From Alitta virens (lineage: Eukaryota; Annelida; Polychaeta; Phyllodocida; Nereididae): 64,000 nucleotides of DNA. Under the pieces are notes generated by a model. It was not told where the DNA came from. It searched no databases and saw nothing but the letters and a program-made list of their open reading frames with translations. Positions 11,098 to 22,600 of the stretch are shown here, one piece after another. The stretch spans positions 33,798,136 to 33,862,135 of the forward strand of contig OW028580.1 in assembly GCA_932294295.1 (NCBI GenBank), given 5' to 3'. Made by a program: the position numbers and the translations under genes. How positions within the stretch are numbered: position 1 is the stretch's first letter; every line of letters begins with the position of its first letter.

Positions 11098-11780
11098 AAA
11101 TATGTCAAAATGATAAACATTGAAATTTTCTAAACCCAGGCATTAAATAAAAGTGACTAAAAAGGTAGATGAGACAAATCTGGATTACAGTCATACGGAC
11201 TGAAGGTCTCATGCAATGTCATAAACTATTTTCTATCTACAGGTTTTTTTTTTGTATAGTTATTAATTTTGAATGTTGTTGGTTTGACTCAATCAAGTCC
11301 AGTACTTCGATTACTTGAACTATTTGCTCTCCACCTCATGTTTATAAGGTTAAATGGCATAAAATGAAAATCAACTCACAATTAATTGCAATTTGCTAAA
11401 TAAAGTTCTATGTGCCTCAAATTGTCCGACCCTGTGAACTTTGATCTGACCATATTAAGGGTTTGTTATCATTATTTTATTTTTATTTTATTTTTTAACC
11501 TATCATCTGATGTTTGTTAAAATTTGTTTTTCGTACATGACATTGAATATATCTTGTTGGAACATTGACAAAGTTGGAACCCTGTTAAAGTTATGTTTGA
11601 GAGCCTAATGGGTCTAACCAAGCTACTTAATTGCCTATTAAGTAATTATATGTTTTTTTGATAATTTGATCTGTTAAATATATGTATATGCTTATTAATA
11701 CACTTCCACTTGAAGTGAAAGGTAAATTACATTAAATGAAGATCAGTTTGTATAGTTAATTATAATAATATAAAATAAAA
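11098..11780. other. Spacer, nothing recognised
   Basis: AT-rich sequence without recognisable exons, repeats or motifs. Confidence 0.5.
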
Positions 11781-11789
11781 ATAAACATA

Positions 11790-13180
11790 AGAGTCATTTG
11801 AACAGAGAAAGTCCATCAAATCATTTTGCTCCTCATCATTTAGCAAGTCACACATATTGTCCATCATTTCTTTGATTACTTGTATGATGCTAGTGTATCC
11901 TCATCAGTAAAATGGTAGAAAGTATTACAAATTGATTTGATACCCATCACTTCCTCACTCCCAAATTGCAGCTTCTGGGATATCAAGTACAGATTACCTG
12001 CTATAATGCTTGTAGGTGATGATACAACATGCTTGGCCAGAAATTTTATTTGAGCATTGTCTCACTCATTTGCATAGATCGTAACATGCCCACTAATCTA
12101 GTAAAAACTTGTTTCAACACACGGGGGGGGGGGGGGGGGGGGCATTAAAAAAAGATGTAAAAAATCGTGTGTGTGTGCGAAAGGACAATCTGAACACCAT
12201 TTGCATGCATCGGTTCCACATTATCACAAACTCCTTCAAACTTTTGTCCATCGCTACCATGACTGTGTGCCAATACAGATGACTACACTGAGTGTTGAAT
12301 TGGCTTCTGGTAAATCTTTGCTCAAATAGGAAGCTAAGCACTTGAAATTACTAGTCCAACTGAGATCTTTATTTTGCAAATAAATGTGGCCATCTGCTTC
12401 CCTGCCTCCTTTGGAAAACATCATACATATTGACTTCATAGCATTGTATTTGACACCATCGTCAGATCCATATGCTTCACAGGTTGCCCTCATTGCCTGC
12501 ACAACCAAATAAGTGGTGACCTAATTAACAACCAGTTTCATTCTCTTGCAGTCTGTTTATGAGCTCATCTTGATAAATGCAGTACTTATAACACAGACAA
12601 AATGACACTGCCTTGACAAATGCCATTAGTAACATGGAAGTATGATGAGTGCAAGCCATTCCACTCCAACCTACTGAGTTGAAGCTTATATTGATGGTAA
12701 AAGAACCTTAAGATCTACAGCAGAGATATGTCTTTGCATCAAAGGTTGAAACAGTTTGTCATGTCTCACTCTGTCAAATGCCTTGCACGAGTCTAGAAAA
12801 CAGGCTGCTACTTTGGATTCATTTGTAATATAATGCTGTACGTCCTCTTTGAAGAGCCATACTGCACATGACAGTACTATGTTTGTCCTTGTAGGCAAAT
12901 TGGAGCTTGGAAGTCTGTAGCTTGTCAGTATTCCTGCGCAATAGGACATGGTCCATGACCTTGCCAATAGAGGACATCAGCGCAATCCCTCTATAATTGC
13001 TGTCGGCACACACTCTGCAGCTCCCTTCATGTATCTTTCTATATCCTCAATTAAGTCCTGGTTAGGCACAGAGCTGTATAAATCCTTGAATTTAGAAGCA
13101 AATATATCAGTTATTTTTGGAAATATCTGTTTCACTATTAATACAATGATTAATTTTCTTATTTTTTTTTAAACTTCTTC
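11790..13180 (-). pseudogene. LINE reverse-transcriptase fragment (CR1/L2-like), minus strand
   Basis: Reading down from about 13013, different minus-strand frames give SNYRGIALMSSIGKVMDHVL and LQTSKLQFAYKDKHSTVMCS (RT blocks 2-3), then SKVAACFLDSCKAFDRVRHD (RT motif A), and further on DVKYNAMKSI-like text (GVKYNAMKSICMMF) and FKCLASYLSKDL from the thumb region. The YADD block expected between about 12500 and 12680 is not intact, and at least three frames are needed, so it is dead. A 22-base G run lies at 12121-12142. Outer limits are approximate. Confidence 0.85.
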
Positions 13181-13285
13181 AAATCTGAATAAAAAGTCTC
13201 TGATTCTATTTTCTGTCAGCCCTCTTGGTAAAAGGATTATCTTTTTCTCTCCTCTAGCGCCTTAATACCCCATGGCTTCCACCAC

Positions 13286-13502
13286 ACAAGGAAGAGTCCA
13301 TCCATGTTACACATTTACCCCATGGGTGGGATCTTTTACTTGCCTCAGCATAGACAGAGAGTACAAGAAACTGCCAATTTAACGTCTCATCTGAAGTACA
13401 TCCAGCTGGGATGTTGCTCACAAAGGTGCCCGAGCCTGGGATTGAACCCGGTCCTTCAGAGGAGCAAGCGAGCGTCTTACCACTAAACCACCCAGCTGCT
13501 CT
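13286..13502 (-). repeat. SINE family A, full-length-like
   Basis: On the minus strand: head GAGCAGCTGGGTGGTTTAGT with GGTAAGACGCTCGC, B-box GGGTTCAATCCCAGG, body ATCCCAGCTGGATGTAC, and tail TGAGGCAAGTAAAAGATCC followed by CCCATGGGGTAAATGTG. The A and B boxes are those of a tRNA-derived RNA polymerase III promoter. Confidence 0.9.
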
Positions 13503-13930
13503 TTAAAGCCAACTCTTTTCCAATCAACAGTCGTATTTATAATCTACTGTTGGCGTCTGAACTGACATGTGAATCATTTTTGGGAACCAACATTGCATCA
13601 CCATATGAGGTAAAATTACTAACCTGCATAACTATTATAGCAAATATTATCATATGAATGAAATTACAGGCAAACCTGGTGTGGTATTTTGAAAATTCTG
13701 TAAATTTGATTAGTTTCTTGTTTAGTTACTATTATTTTATTTTATTTTTTATCCATTGTCACCATTTCTTATATACATGTATTTTCCTTTCTTTGTACAT
13801 ATGTCCATGTCGGCTTTGTGAGAGACTGTAAGGGAAACCAATTGAAGTGCAAGCAATATGCCCATTTCAGTAAAAAAACACCTTGGATAATTATGGTAGG
13901 AAAGATAAACATTCACCTCTGCATCTCTTG
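13503..13930. other. Spacer, nothing recognised
   Basis: AT-rich sequence ending beside the truncated TIR element at 13936. No supported exon. Confidence 0.5.
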
Positions 13931-13935
13931 TAAAA

Positions 13936-14365
13936 TTCTAGATTGCTCGGACGTCCGTGAAACTCTCGCCGAAAGTCCATCAAGGCATCCGTCAGGCATC
14001 CATCAGGCATCCATCAGGTACTCGTAGATTGCTTGTAGGTCACTCGTATATCGCTCATATATTTTGCCGTAGATCACCTGTGCGAGTTGTTCAAGTATGG
14101 GGTGGCTACATATGGCCATGGAAGGCCACAGACATACATAGAATGTACGTTCGCCGATGGACCCCCGAGCAAGTTACGTATCCAGAATAAACAATCACTC
14201 GTAGAACGTCTGCTAAAGTTTTATACATGTTTAAAATATGAATTAGCGCGAGTATATGTAAAAGGCTTAGCAGGTGAATCATATATAGACAAGGATGAGC
14301 AAGAGTAAAACAAATTCCATCCGTCATCATACATAGCTCTTATACTTGATAATGTGAATGCCCCT
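13936..14365. mobile_element. TIR element fragment related to 37773-38440
   Basis: It shares with the 38-kb element, in the same order, GGCTACATATGGCC, ACATAGAATGT, a TAAACAAT(C/T)ACTCGTAGAAC block, AAGTTTTA(T/A)ACATGTTTAAAAT, GACAAGGATGAGCAAGA and the terminus AATGTGAATGCCCCT, followed by TTA. The left terminal inverted repeat is missing, so the copy is 5'-truncated. Its CpG-rich ACGTCCG-type words stand out from the AT-rich surroundings. Confidence 0.8.
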
Positions 14366-14399
14366 TTATGGAATGCACACATTGAAAAACTTTGCAAGA

Positions 14400-15300
14400 A
14401 AATAAATGATTAATAGGAACTTTGAGACATCTAAGACACTTGATACCACCACATTTGTTGCAGGGTGTACTTCCTTTAGGCCACAAGTCAAAAATAGCAT
14501 TTAAACTACAAAATCGAGTTGTAAGTATAATTTTTAAAGAAAAAAATAGTGCTCATACAGAACCCCTATTTAAGAAATTCAGCATTCTGAAGTTTCATGA
14601 TATGGTAAAACTGCAAGAATATAAGATCATTCATAAATTGACAAACAAAAGACTACCAAATTTCTTTCAAACATTTACATTCATTAAGCATGTTGCCAAG
14701 AAACTAATCTTTTCTCATCTTAATAATCTGTCTGGTAAGTATGTTGAAATTCACGAAATCTTAAAGAAAGGTGTATCTGACATGTTCTTTCTATCAGAGA
14801 CTAAATCCGATGATTCATACACATATGGACAGTTTGATATTGATACTTTTTTAACTCATAGAATAGACAGAAATACCGACTATGTTATGTTAAACAAAAT
14901 ATACCTCATACAAATAGATCTGACATAGTGATGGTATTGAAAACATAGTGATACAAGTTAAAACAAATGGCAGAAATAGTTTCTTTATACATATATATAA
15001 ACCTTCAAATGTTCAAGATCATCGTCTAGCAAGGAAAATTGAATCAATGCTAAACAAGTACTTCTCGGAAAGCAAACATGTATATATAACAGATATGTAT
15101 GATTTGAAACAAATTATTAAAGGCCCACATTTCCCAAGTAATAGCTATGTGATAATGTAGATGATCAGTTACGGTTTCATAAAACTTTACTATCAGAAAT
15201 TATAAACAAAAATGCTCCAATGAAACAAAGAGTAATTAAAAAGAATCAATTACCATATAATGTATACATTATCTCTTATAGTGTGGAAAAGAAACGCATA
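14400..15300 (+). pseudogene. Chimeric LINE remnant: RT C-terminus joined to endonuclease start
   Basis: From 14422 one frame reads KLQNRVVSIIFKEKNSAHTE, then PLFKKFSILKFHDMVKLQEY, the C-terminal end of a LINE ORF2. It continues without a stop into EILKKGVSDMFFLSETKSDD, the start of an apurinic-type endonuclease (LSET motif). From 14948 another frame gives VKTNGRNSFFIHIYKPSN and MLNKYFSESKHVYITDMYDL, a later endonuclease segment. The order C-terminus then N-terminus means two LINE pieces have been joined head to tail. The endonuclease part is inside the 1,830-bp duplication. Confidence 0.75.
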
Positions 15301-16683
15301 GGTCCTTAAACACATTTTTCAAAACTCAGAAAACATGGGCTGATTCAAATCCAAATAACATTCAATTACCCAGGTGGAGTACAGCAACATTCCACAGTGA
15401 TTCAGGTGAATCATATAATTGCGAACCTGCTCAAACCTGGTCAACCCATAATCTTATGAAACATCAACCTCTGATCTGATTCACCTAAATCGCATGCTAC
15501 CAATATTATTCACGTTCAAAATGTCACAGAACCAGCCAAGGAGTAGAGCAACATTTCAGACTGATTTAGGTGAATCAAATAGACAATGTAGGTTGTACAT
15601 TGCTGTTATGTCTGTGAAAGAAACTGTTAAATGTGTCCAAATAACTCCGACCAGTATATTCTAATCCTTAACTATTTATTATATATACAAATAGCTAGTA
15701 CTGATTTCATGTGAGTGATCCTTTCCAGTGAAGCGGCAGTCTACTTTGTAGAACCTTTCTGCTAATCTGCTGAATTAAATTTGTATTGCAAACATTTACT
15801 TCAAGTTAACTATAGGTGGCCCCTCGACAGCGGCAACTAAATGCCTTAGAGGGTTCTCCTCCACTAAATAATTTTTTTTTTTTTGTTTTGATTATGTATG
15901 ATTGTTAAATATAGTGGTGAATAAAATGATGATTGATTGATTGTACCTGAATCGTATACAACAAACATTCTCATATCCAAATCACACATAACTGGCACAA
16001 GAGTAAAGCATCATTCTGGACTGATTTAGGTGAATCACAGACAGTAGATCATACAAAAAGGAAAAATTCTCAACCTGTATGTAATTATGTTAGACATTAA
16101 TATCTGGCACATACCAAATGACCCAAGAACATAACAAAATTCTGGACTAATTTAGGTGAATCAGAGACAGTAGATCATACAAAAAGGAAACCTGCTCAAT
16201 CTGCCAATATAACATGCATTAATGATCTGTATGTAATCATGTGAAATATATCAATATCTGGCTCAGAGAAAACTGGCATAAAGAAAACTACCCAAGAGCA
16301 CAGCAAAATTCTTGACTGATTTAGGTGAATCAGATTATGCAGATCATACCAAAAGCTAACTTCTCAACTTGTAATTTTCGAGAAACTTAACAAATATCTA
16401 GCTTGATTCACCTGAATCACATGCTACAAATTCTATACATAAAAAATCACACCTGTCCAGGAGTGAAGAAAAATTCTGGACTGATTTAGGTGAATCACTG
16501 ACAGTAGATCATACAAAAAAGCAAACCTGCTCAGCCTGTATGTACTGGTGTGAAAGTTATTAATATCTGGCTCATAGAAAGCTGGCAGAAAGAAAACTAC
16601 CCAAGAGCACAGCACAATTATGGACTGATTTAATTGAATCAGATACTATAGGTGATGCAATCTGATGCAATCTACCCAAGAAT
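14854..16683. repeat. 1,830-bp tandem duplication, copy 1
   Basis: Every stretch I compared is identical to 16684-18513 at a constant offset of 1,830 bases. The unit starts with ACTCATAGAATAGACAG, inside the LINE endonuclease remnant, and ends in the dyad-motif repeat. The junction has only the short overlap AATAC/ACTC. It carries an endonuclease fragment, a LINE 3'-tail-like segment (15818-15945) and several dyad-motif repeats. Confidence 0.95.
15818..15945 (+). repeat. LINE 3'-tail-like segment with TGAT tail (duplicate at 17648-17775)
   Basis: GGTGGCCCCTCGACAGCGG followed by CCTTAGAGGGTTCTCCTCC can form a stem. It is followed by a T run and AATAAAATGATGATTGATTGATTG in outline, like 3' ends of CR1/L2-type LINEs that finish in short TGAT repeats. 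Related hairpins occur at 4064 and 23136. Confidence 0.5.
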
Positions 16684-18513
16684 ACTCATAGAATAGACAG
16701 AAATACCGACTATGTTATGTTAAACAAAATATACCTCATACAAATAGATCTGACATAGTGATGGTATTGAAAACATAGTGATACAAGTTAAAACAAATGG
16801 CAGAAATAGTTTCTTTATACATATATATAAACCTTCAAATGTTCAAGATCATCGTCTAGCAAGGAAAATTGAATCAATGCTAAACAAGTACTTCTCGGAA
16901 AGCAAACATGTATATATAACAGATATGTATGATTTGAAACAAATTATTAAAGGCCCACATTTCCCAAGTAATAGCTATGTGATAATGTAGATGATCAGTT
17001 ACGGTTTCATAAAACTTTACTATCAGAAATTATAAACAAAAATGCTCCAATGAAACAAAGAGTAATTAAAAAGAATCAATTACCATATAATGTATACATT
17101 ATCTCTTATAGTGTGGAAAAGAAACGCATAGGTCCTTAAACACATTTTTCAAAACTCAGAAAACATGGGCTGATTCAAATCCAAATAACATTCAATTACC
17201 CAGGTGGAGTACAGCAACATTCCACAGTGATTCAGGTGAATCATATAATTGCGAACCTGCTCAAACCTGGTCAACCCATAATCTTATGAAACATCAACCT
17301 CTGATCTGATTCACCTAAATCGCATGCTACCAATATTATTCACGTTCAAAATGTCACAGAACCAGCCAAGGAGTAGAGCAACATTTCAGACTGATTTAGG
17401 TGAATCAAATAGACAATGTAGGTTGTACATTGCTGTTATGTCTGTGAAAGAAACTGTTAAATGTGTCCAAATAACTCCGACCAGTATATTCTAATCCTTA
17501 ACTATTTATTATATATACAAATAGCTAGTACTGATTTCATGTGAGTGATCCTTTCCAGTGAAGCGGCAGTCTACTTTGTAGAACCTTTCTGCTAATCTGC
17601 TGAATTAAATTTGTATTGCAAACATTTACTTCAAGTTAACTATAGGTGGCCCCTCGACAGCGGCAACTAAATGCCTTAGAGGGTTCTCCTCCACTAAATA
17701 ATTTTTTTTTTTTTGTTTTGATTATGTATGATTGTTAAATATAGTGGTGAATAAAATGATGATTGATTGATTGTACCTGAATCGTATACAACAAACATTC
17801 TCATATCCAAATCACACATAACTGGCACAAGAGTAAAGCATCATTCTGGACTGATTTAGGTGAATCACAGACAGTAGATCATACAAAAAGGAAAAATTCT
17901 CAACCTGTATGTAATTATGTTAGACATTAATATCTGGCACATACCAAATGACCCAAGAACATAACAAAATTCTGGACTAATTTAGGTGAATCAGAGACAG
18001 TAGATCATACAAAAAGGAAACCTGCTCAATCTGCCAATATAACATGCATTAATGATCTGTATGTAATCATGTGAAATATATCAATATCTGGCTCAGAGAA
18101 AACTGGCATAAAGAAAACTACCCAAGAGCACAGCAAAATTCTTGACTGATTTAGGTGAATCAGATTATGCAGATCATACCAAAAGCTAACTTCTCAACTT
18201 GTAATTTTCGAGAAACTTAACAAATATCTAGCTTGATTCACCTGAATCACATGCTACAAATTCTATACATAAAAAATCACACCTGTCCAGGAGTGAAGAA
18301 AAATTCTGGACTGATTTAGGTGAATCACTGACAGTAGATCATACAAAAAAGCAAACCTGCTCAGCCTGTATGTACTGGTGTGAAAGTTATTAATATCTGG
18401 CTCATAGAAAGCTGGCAGAAAGAAAACTACCCAAGAGCACAGCACAATTATGGACTGATTTAATTGAATCAGATACTATAGGTGATGCAATCTGATGCAA
18501 TCTACCCAAGAAT
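16684..18513. repeat. 1,830-bp tandem duplication, copy 2
   Basis: Second head-to-tail copy of 14854-16683, with no difference seen. After 18515 the sequence continues as further dyad-motif repeat, not LINE, which shows that the original unit ended there. Confidence 0.95.
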
Positions 18514-19072
18514 ACAACAAAATTCCGGACTGATTTAGGTGAATCAAAGACAGTAGATCATATAAAAAGCAAACCTGCTCAGTCTGTATGTAATCGTGTG
18601 AAACTTATCAATATCTGGCTCACAGAAAGCTTGCACAAAGAAAACTACCCAAGAGCACAGCACAATTATGGACTGATTTAATTGAATCAGATACTATAGG
18701 TGATGCAATCTGTGAATGTGAGCTATAATCATGCTGCTTTTCTTCACACACTTTTGATTGTTGAGGTATATCTATCCATGACTAAGATATCAATAATAAA
18801 ATGCATCTAAATCCAGCTATTCACATAATCTACATTATATTCTTCATCCAAATCACACAGACCATGTCCAGGAGTAATATAAGAAACATGGACTGAATTA
18901 GGTGAATCATATATTGTAGATCATATAAACCTGTAATTTCATGAAACGTAATCACTGGCTTGATCACCTGAATCTCACGCTACACATATTCTTTATATCT
19001 AAATCAAATAGTAGCGTTTGCAACATTCTAGACTGATTTAGGTGAATCAGATCATGTAGATCGTAGCTGCTA

Positions 19073-19330
19073 CATAGCAGCTTGGTGGTCTAGTGGTAAG
19101 ACGCTCGCCTGTTCCTCTGAAGGTGCCAGGTTAAATCCTAGGCCAGGGCAACCTTTCATGAGCATCATCCAAGCTGGATGTCGTTCGGATGGGACGTTAC
19201 ATTGGCGGTCCCTTGTACTCAAGTGTCTATGCTGAGGCAAGTAAAAGATCCCACCCATGGGGTAAATGTGTAACATGGGTGGTATCTCCTGTCTCTCCCA
19301 TCTCATCAATCAACCCTCGATAGCAGCAAG
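19073..19330 (+). repeat. SINE family A, full-length reference copy
   Basis: Plus strand: tRNA-like head AGCTTGGTGGTCTAGTGGTA, AGACGCTCGCC, a B-box-like GGTTAAATCCTAGG, body CATCCAAGCTGGATGTCG and TTGGCGGTCCCTTGTACT, GCTGAGGCAAGTAAAAGATC, and tail CCCATGGGGTAAATGTG. The open frame antisense to it is an artefact. Confidence 0.92.
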
Positions 19331-19657
19331 AACTTGCTGCACTTCCCATATCTATCACAACAATATCCAAATAACAGAGAATTTATCTTGCATCACCTAG
19401 AAACTCCCCAAGAGTACATCAAATTTGCCAGATGTTTTGGTGGTTATTTCATCATCTCGTGTGACTACATGATTTTGAGTCCACTGAGTAGAGATTCAAC
19501 ATGAATAGATAAGGGTTTTTTCACATGAAGGTTGCTATTATCCATGTTGAAATAGCTGTAGTGACATATTTCTATAATAACTGTAGCTGTCGATCTATAG
19601 CATTGGGTTTGGTGGATTTTGCTATGCAGTAATATATGCAGGGTGCCCCAGATGTCT

Positions 19658-20880
19658 TAAGCCCCAGCATGTTTTGCCGTAGTGAACCCGTAGTATTACA
19701 TAACAGTTATGCAACAGCTTTTTTCGCCGGGTTGGCGACGGATTCTGATGGTAAAAAGGGTTCTACGGGTGACTTGGCAGGTTCTAAGGGTCACTAGGAG
19801 TAAACCGGCGGTTAGTGGGAGTAACTCAACGGCTTCCAGGAGTAATCCGCCAAGTTGTAGGAGTAACTGCCATCTGCTACCAGCGTCAGCATAGGGAGGG
19901 GGGTTGTATATATTTTAAAAGGCTGCTGCTCCACTAATATAAGTCCGATTTTCGTCAAATAAGACTGAATTATAGTATAGTTCATACTGATTCCATACGT
20001 GTTTTTGGATCGAAAATAGACCATATATTAAGCAAGTTATTAGTCTGAGAAGTAGCTAGGTTGGCGGAGGCAAACAGTGGTGCTCCCGCACACGTCAATG
20101 CCCGGACTGTATCAATGCAGGAAGGGCTGAGCGCTTCTTTAAAAGGCTGCTGCTCCCTTAATATTAGTCCGATTTTCGTCAAATAAATACTGGATTGTAG
20201 TATAGTTCATACTGATTCCATACAAAATATTAAGTGAGATATTCTATATTATATGATAAACATATAAATTTATCTGTCTCTCTCGCTTAATAACATGTTT
20301 GGAATCAGTATGAACTATACTACAATTCAGTCTTTATTTGACAAAAATCGGACTAATATTAGGGGAGCAGCAGCCTTTTAAAGTATATACGTGTACAACC
20401 CCCCTCCCTGCCTACGCTGATGCTGACGCTGGTAGCAGTCGGCGAGTTACTCCTACAACTCGGCGTATTACTCCTGGAATCCTAGTAAACCGCCAGCTTA
20501 ACTACGGGTAAAATTAGGCATGGATAACTCGCCGGGTTCTACGGGTGACTCGACGGGTTCTACGGGTTATTCGACGGGTTCTACGCCTAACCTGCCCGCT
20601 TCCACAGGTAATCCGCCAGCTTCCACGGGTAATTCGCCGACTTTTTGGACTTTTTGGACACCCGGGAGTTTGCCACGGGTGAGCCATGCAAGCATGGCTC
20701 TTCCAGCTACCGGGCCTGAAACTCCCGGCTTGGCCACGGGTCCCAGGTGTTACTCGACGGGTATCGCCGGGTATCCACGGGTAGCTGTCGGGTTGGAGCC
20801 GGGAAATGCATTGCGTAACCGTTATATAATACTACGGGTTCACTACGGGAAAACCGGCTATGTGAGACCTGGGCTTTAGC
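19658..20880. mobile_element. Foldback (long inverted repeat) DNA element
   Basis: The left end (AAGCCCCAG, then TTTTGCCGTAGTGAACCCG and TAGTATTACATAACAG) is the inverted form of the right end (GTTATATAATACTACGGG, TTCACTACGGGAAAACCGG, CTATGTGAGACCTGGGCTT). Arms contain 21-base subrepeats with GGGTTCTACGGGT in several variants (20540-20640 right arm; 19735-19830 left arm). Inner arms carry AAAAGGCTGCTGCTCC and GTCCGATTTTCGTCAAATAA, present at 19917 and 20141 in one orientation and near 20330 inverted. There is no transposase. Long inverted repeats with tandem subrepeats are the structure of foldback elements. Confidence 0.85.
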
Positions 20881-22600
20881 CAGTCTGACCAATGAGGAAA
20901 TGTGTTTGGGCTAAAGGAATTGAAAAAGAAAAACAGGGTTTAGCTTTTAAATACCATGGAGCAATCCATAAATGGCCAATGTTCTCAACAGAAGGCTGAT
21001 GTTGTATCTTCAAAATATAACTAAATCATAAGTAAATATAAGCCTAGGGTCAGTTATAAAACTAGCAGGCTAGTTAACCTGAATATTGATTGACTGATTG
21101 AATAATTAATTGATTGATTCATTCATTCATTCATACATTTATTCATTTAATAGATACAGATAGATAACAACACATTGGTTGATTGATTGACTGATTGACT
21201 GATATGAAATAAATATATAGATATAGATAGATAGATAGACATTGGTAAAATAATGCTTATGACAAAATCTAGCCAGAACAAAGTCATTAGAGTTGACCAC
21301 AAACTCAATCTAGGCAGTTGACACATGTTACAACTGGTTTATAAGGAGGGGGCCAGATCTTGGTGGTCATGAATATGCTGTTGAGGGTGACTTGTTGTCA
21401 AGGCTATGATTTATCAGGTCTGACTTGTTATACAAAACTCAAAGACATTTCCGACAGCCCATCTAAATGTCTACAGCAAGGAATGTGATAAATGCCCCTT
21501 CCTAAGCACTCTTTTGCTCAGCTCAATCAGCTCATTGAGCTTTAGGAGATAGTTACACTTTCTCACCCAGTTAATTTTCTGGAGTGAATTTCGGTTTTTA
21601 ACTCTTCATTGTTGATGCTTATATAGAGTTCATCATTTAATTTCTTAATTTGATGCTTATTCTAATATTTGTTATTAATGCAAAAGTTAGCCAATTAACA
21701 GGCAATTGTTGTCAGTTAACTGTTAAATGTGATGCATTCAATTTTAACAGTTAATTAACTGTTGCCTGCAGTTAAAACTAGCTGCATTGAAGTCTTAGAA
21801 TCTTATTATAGTCAAGGATCTGCTGCTAAGTGTGTACCCCTTATCAATTTGATGAAATTAATCTTTAACAATTGTAATGTAAGCATGAATCAAAGCCTAA
21901 TTTACCTTTACTTGGAATTGTTGATTTAATGACTTTACACATTTCTGCTATTGTGAAGTCCAATCGCTCGTGGCCAAGGAAAGAAAAGCATGTCAACATG
22001 TCAGAACAAAAACTGTGCTTAGCCTATTGACATACTGTAATACATCCATGCTAATACAGTGCCTATATAGACACTCCTGCCTTTTCACTCAGTTGTACCC
22101 CCCCCCCCCTCATTTCTTGTGTACATGTGTGGGAGTGGTTGATGACCATTGCATTCAGAATATATTCTAAATGTACAAATAAATTGCGAAATGAAACCCT
22201 CTTGACAGTTTGTTTCTTTTAATATAAAAGATACACATTTCCCAAGGCAAATATCACTTTAAACCATTTAGACCTATAGCCTATCTAAAAAGTACAATAA
22301 ATGGTGGATTCATAAAATAACACTGCATTTATGTATTATGATAGCTTATCCACATGTGTACAATTATGCGAAAAGCCATTGATAGTCACCAGTACAATAC
22401 ATCTCTTGATATTTATTTTTCTCCCCAAAAGTAAATACAGCAAGAAATTAAAAACATACATGACCCTAAAGGTGATAGCACTGGTCACTGTTGCTACGGT
22501 GCTAACTATAACTGTATTATAATAATAGAGGTCACACTGAACTAGGGCACACCCAGGCCATCTCTAACCCCCCCCCCCCCCCCTCCTTCGCTGTGCAGTT
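20881..22600. other. Spacer with microsatellites
   Basis: Contains ATTGATTG/ATTCATTC runs (21085-21150), a GATA tract (21215-21240), a C run at 22097-22108 and another near 22569-22583. Frames of 60-85 codons at 21970, 22331 and 22642 have no recognisable domain and no splice support. No gene called. Confidence 0.55.

Larger units (their letters stand above)
15360..19070. repeat. Dyad-motif repeat array, core TGATTTAGGTGAATCA
   Basis: The core GACTGATTTAGGTGAATCA recurs about every 126-170 bases (for example at 16025, 16151, 16321, 16486 and 16629, and again beyond the duplication at 18535, 18678, 18900 and 19035). The sequence between is also repetitive: GACAGTAGATCATACAAAAA, AACCTGCTCAACCTGTATG, ATATCTGGCTCA, AAAACTACCCAAGAGCACAG. 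The core is an imperfect palindrome (TGATT, six-base middle, AATCA) and some cores are in the opposite orientation (GATTCACCTAAATC near 15478, GATTCACCTGAATC near 16404). Monomers differ by many substitutions, so this is an old satellite-like array on which the recent 1,830-bp duplication is superimposed. Confidence 0.85.

Noticed and set aside
13440..13500. tRNA gene (A/B boxes, GGTTCAATCCC)
   Set aside because: It is the head of a dispersed SINE followed by the family body; no cloverleaf with acceptor stem could be formed. The same holds for the other SINE heads.
16433..18445. Two identical 60-codon minus-strand frames
   Set aside because: They are inside the dyad-motif repeat and are identical only because of the 1,830-bp duplication; no domain.
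20520..20879. 119-codon frame rich in GSTG/PAST repeats, collagen- or mucin-like
   Set aside because: It is the translation of the 21-base foldback subrepeats in one arm; the inverted arm gives no matching protein and no splice context exists.
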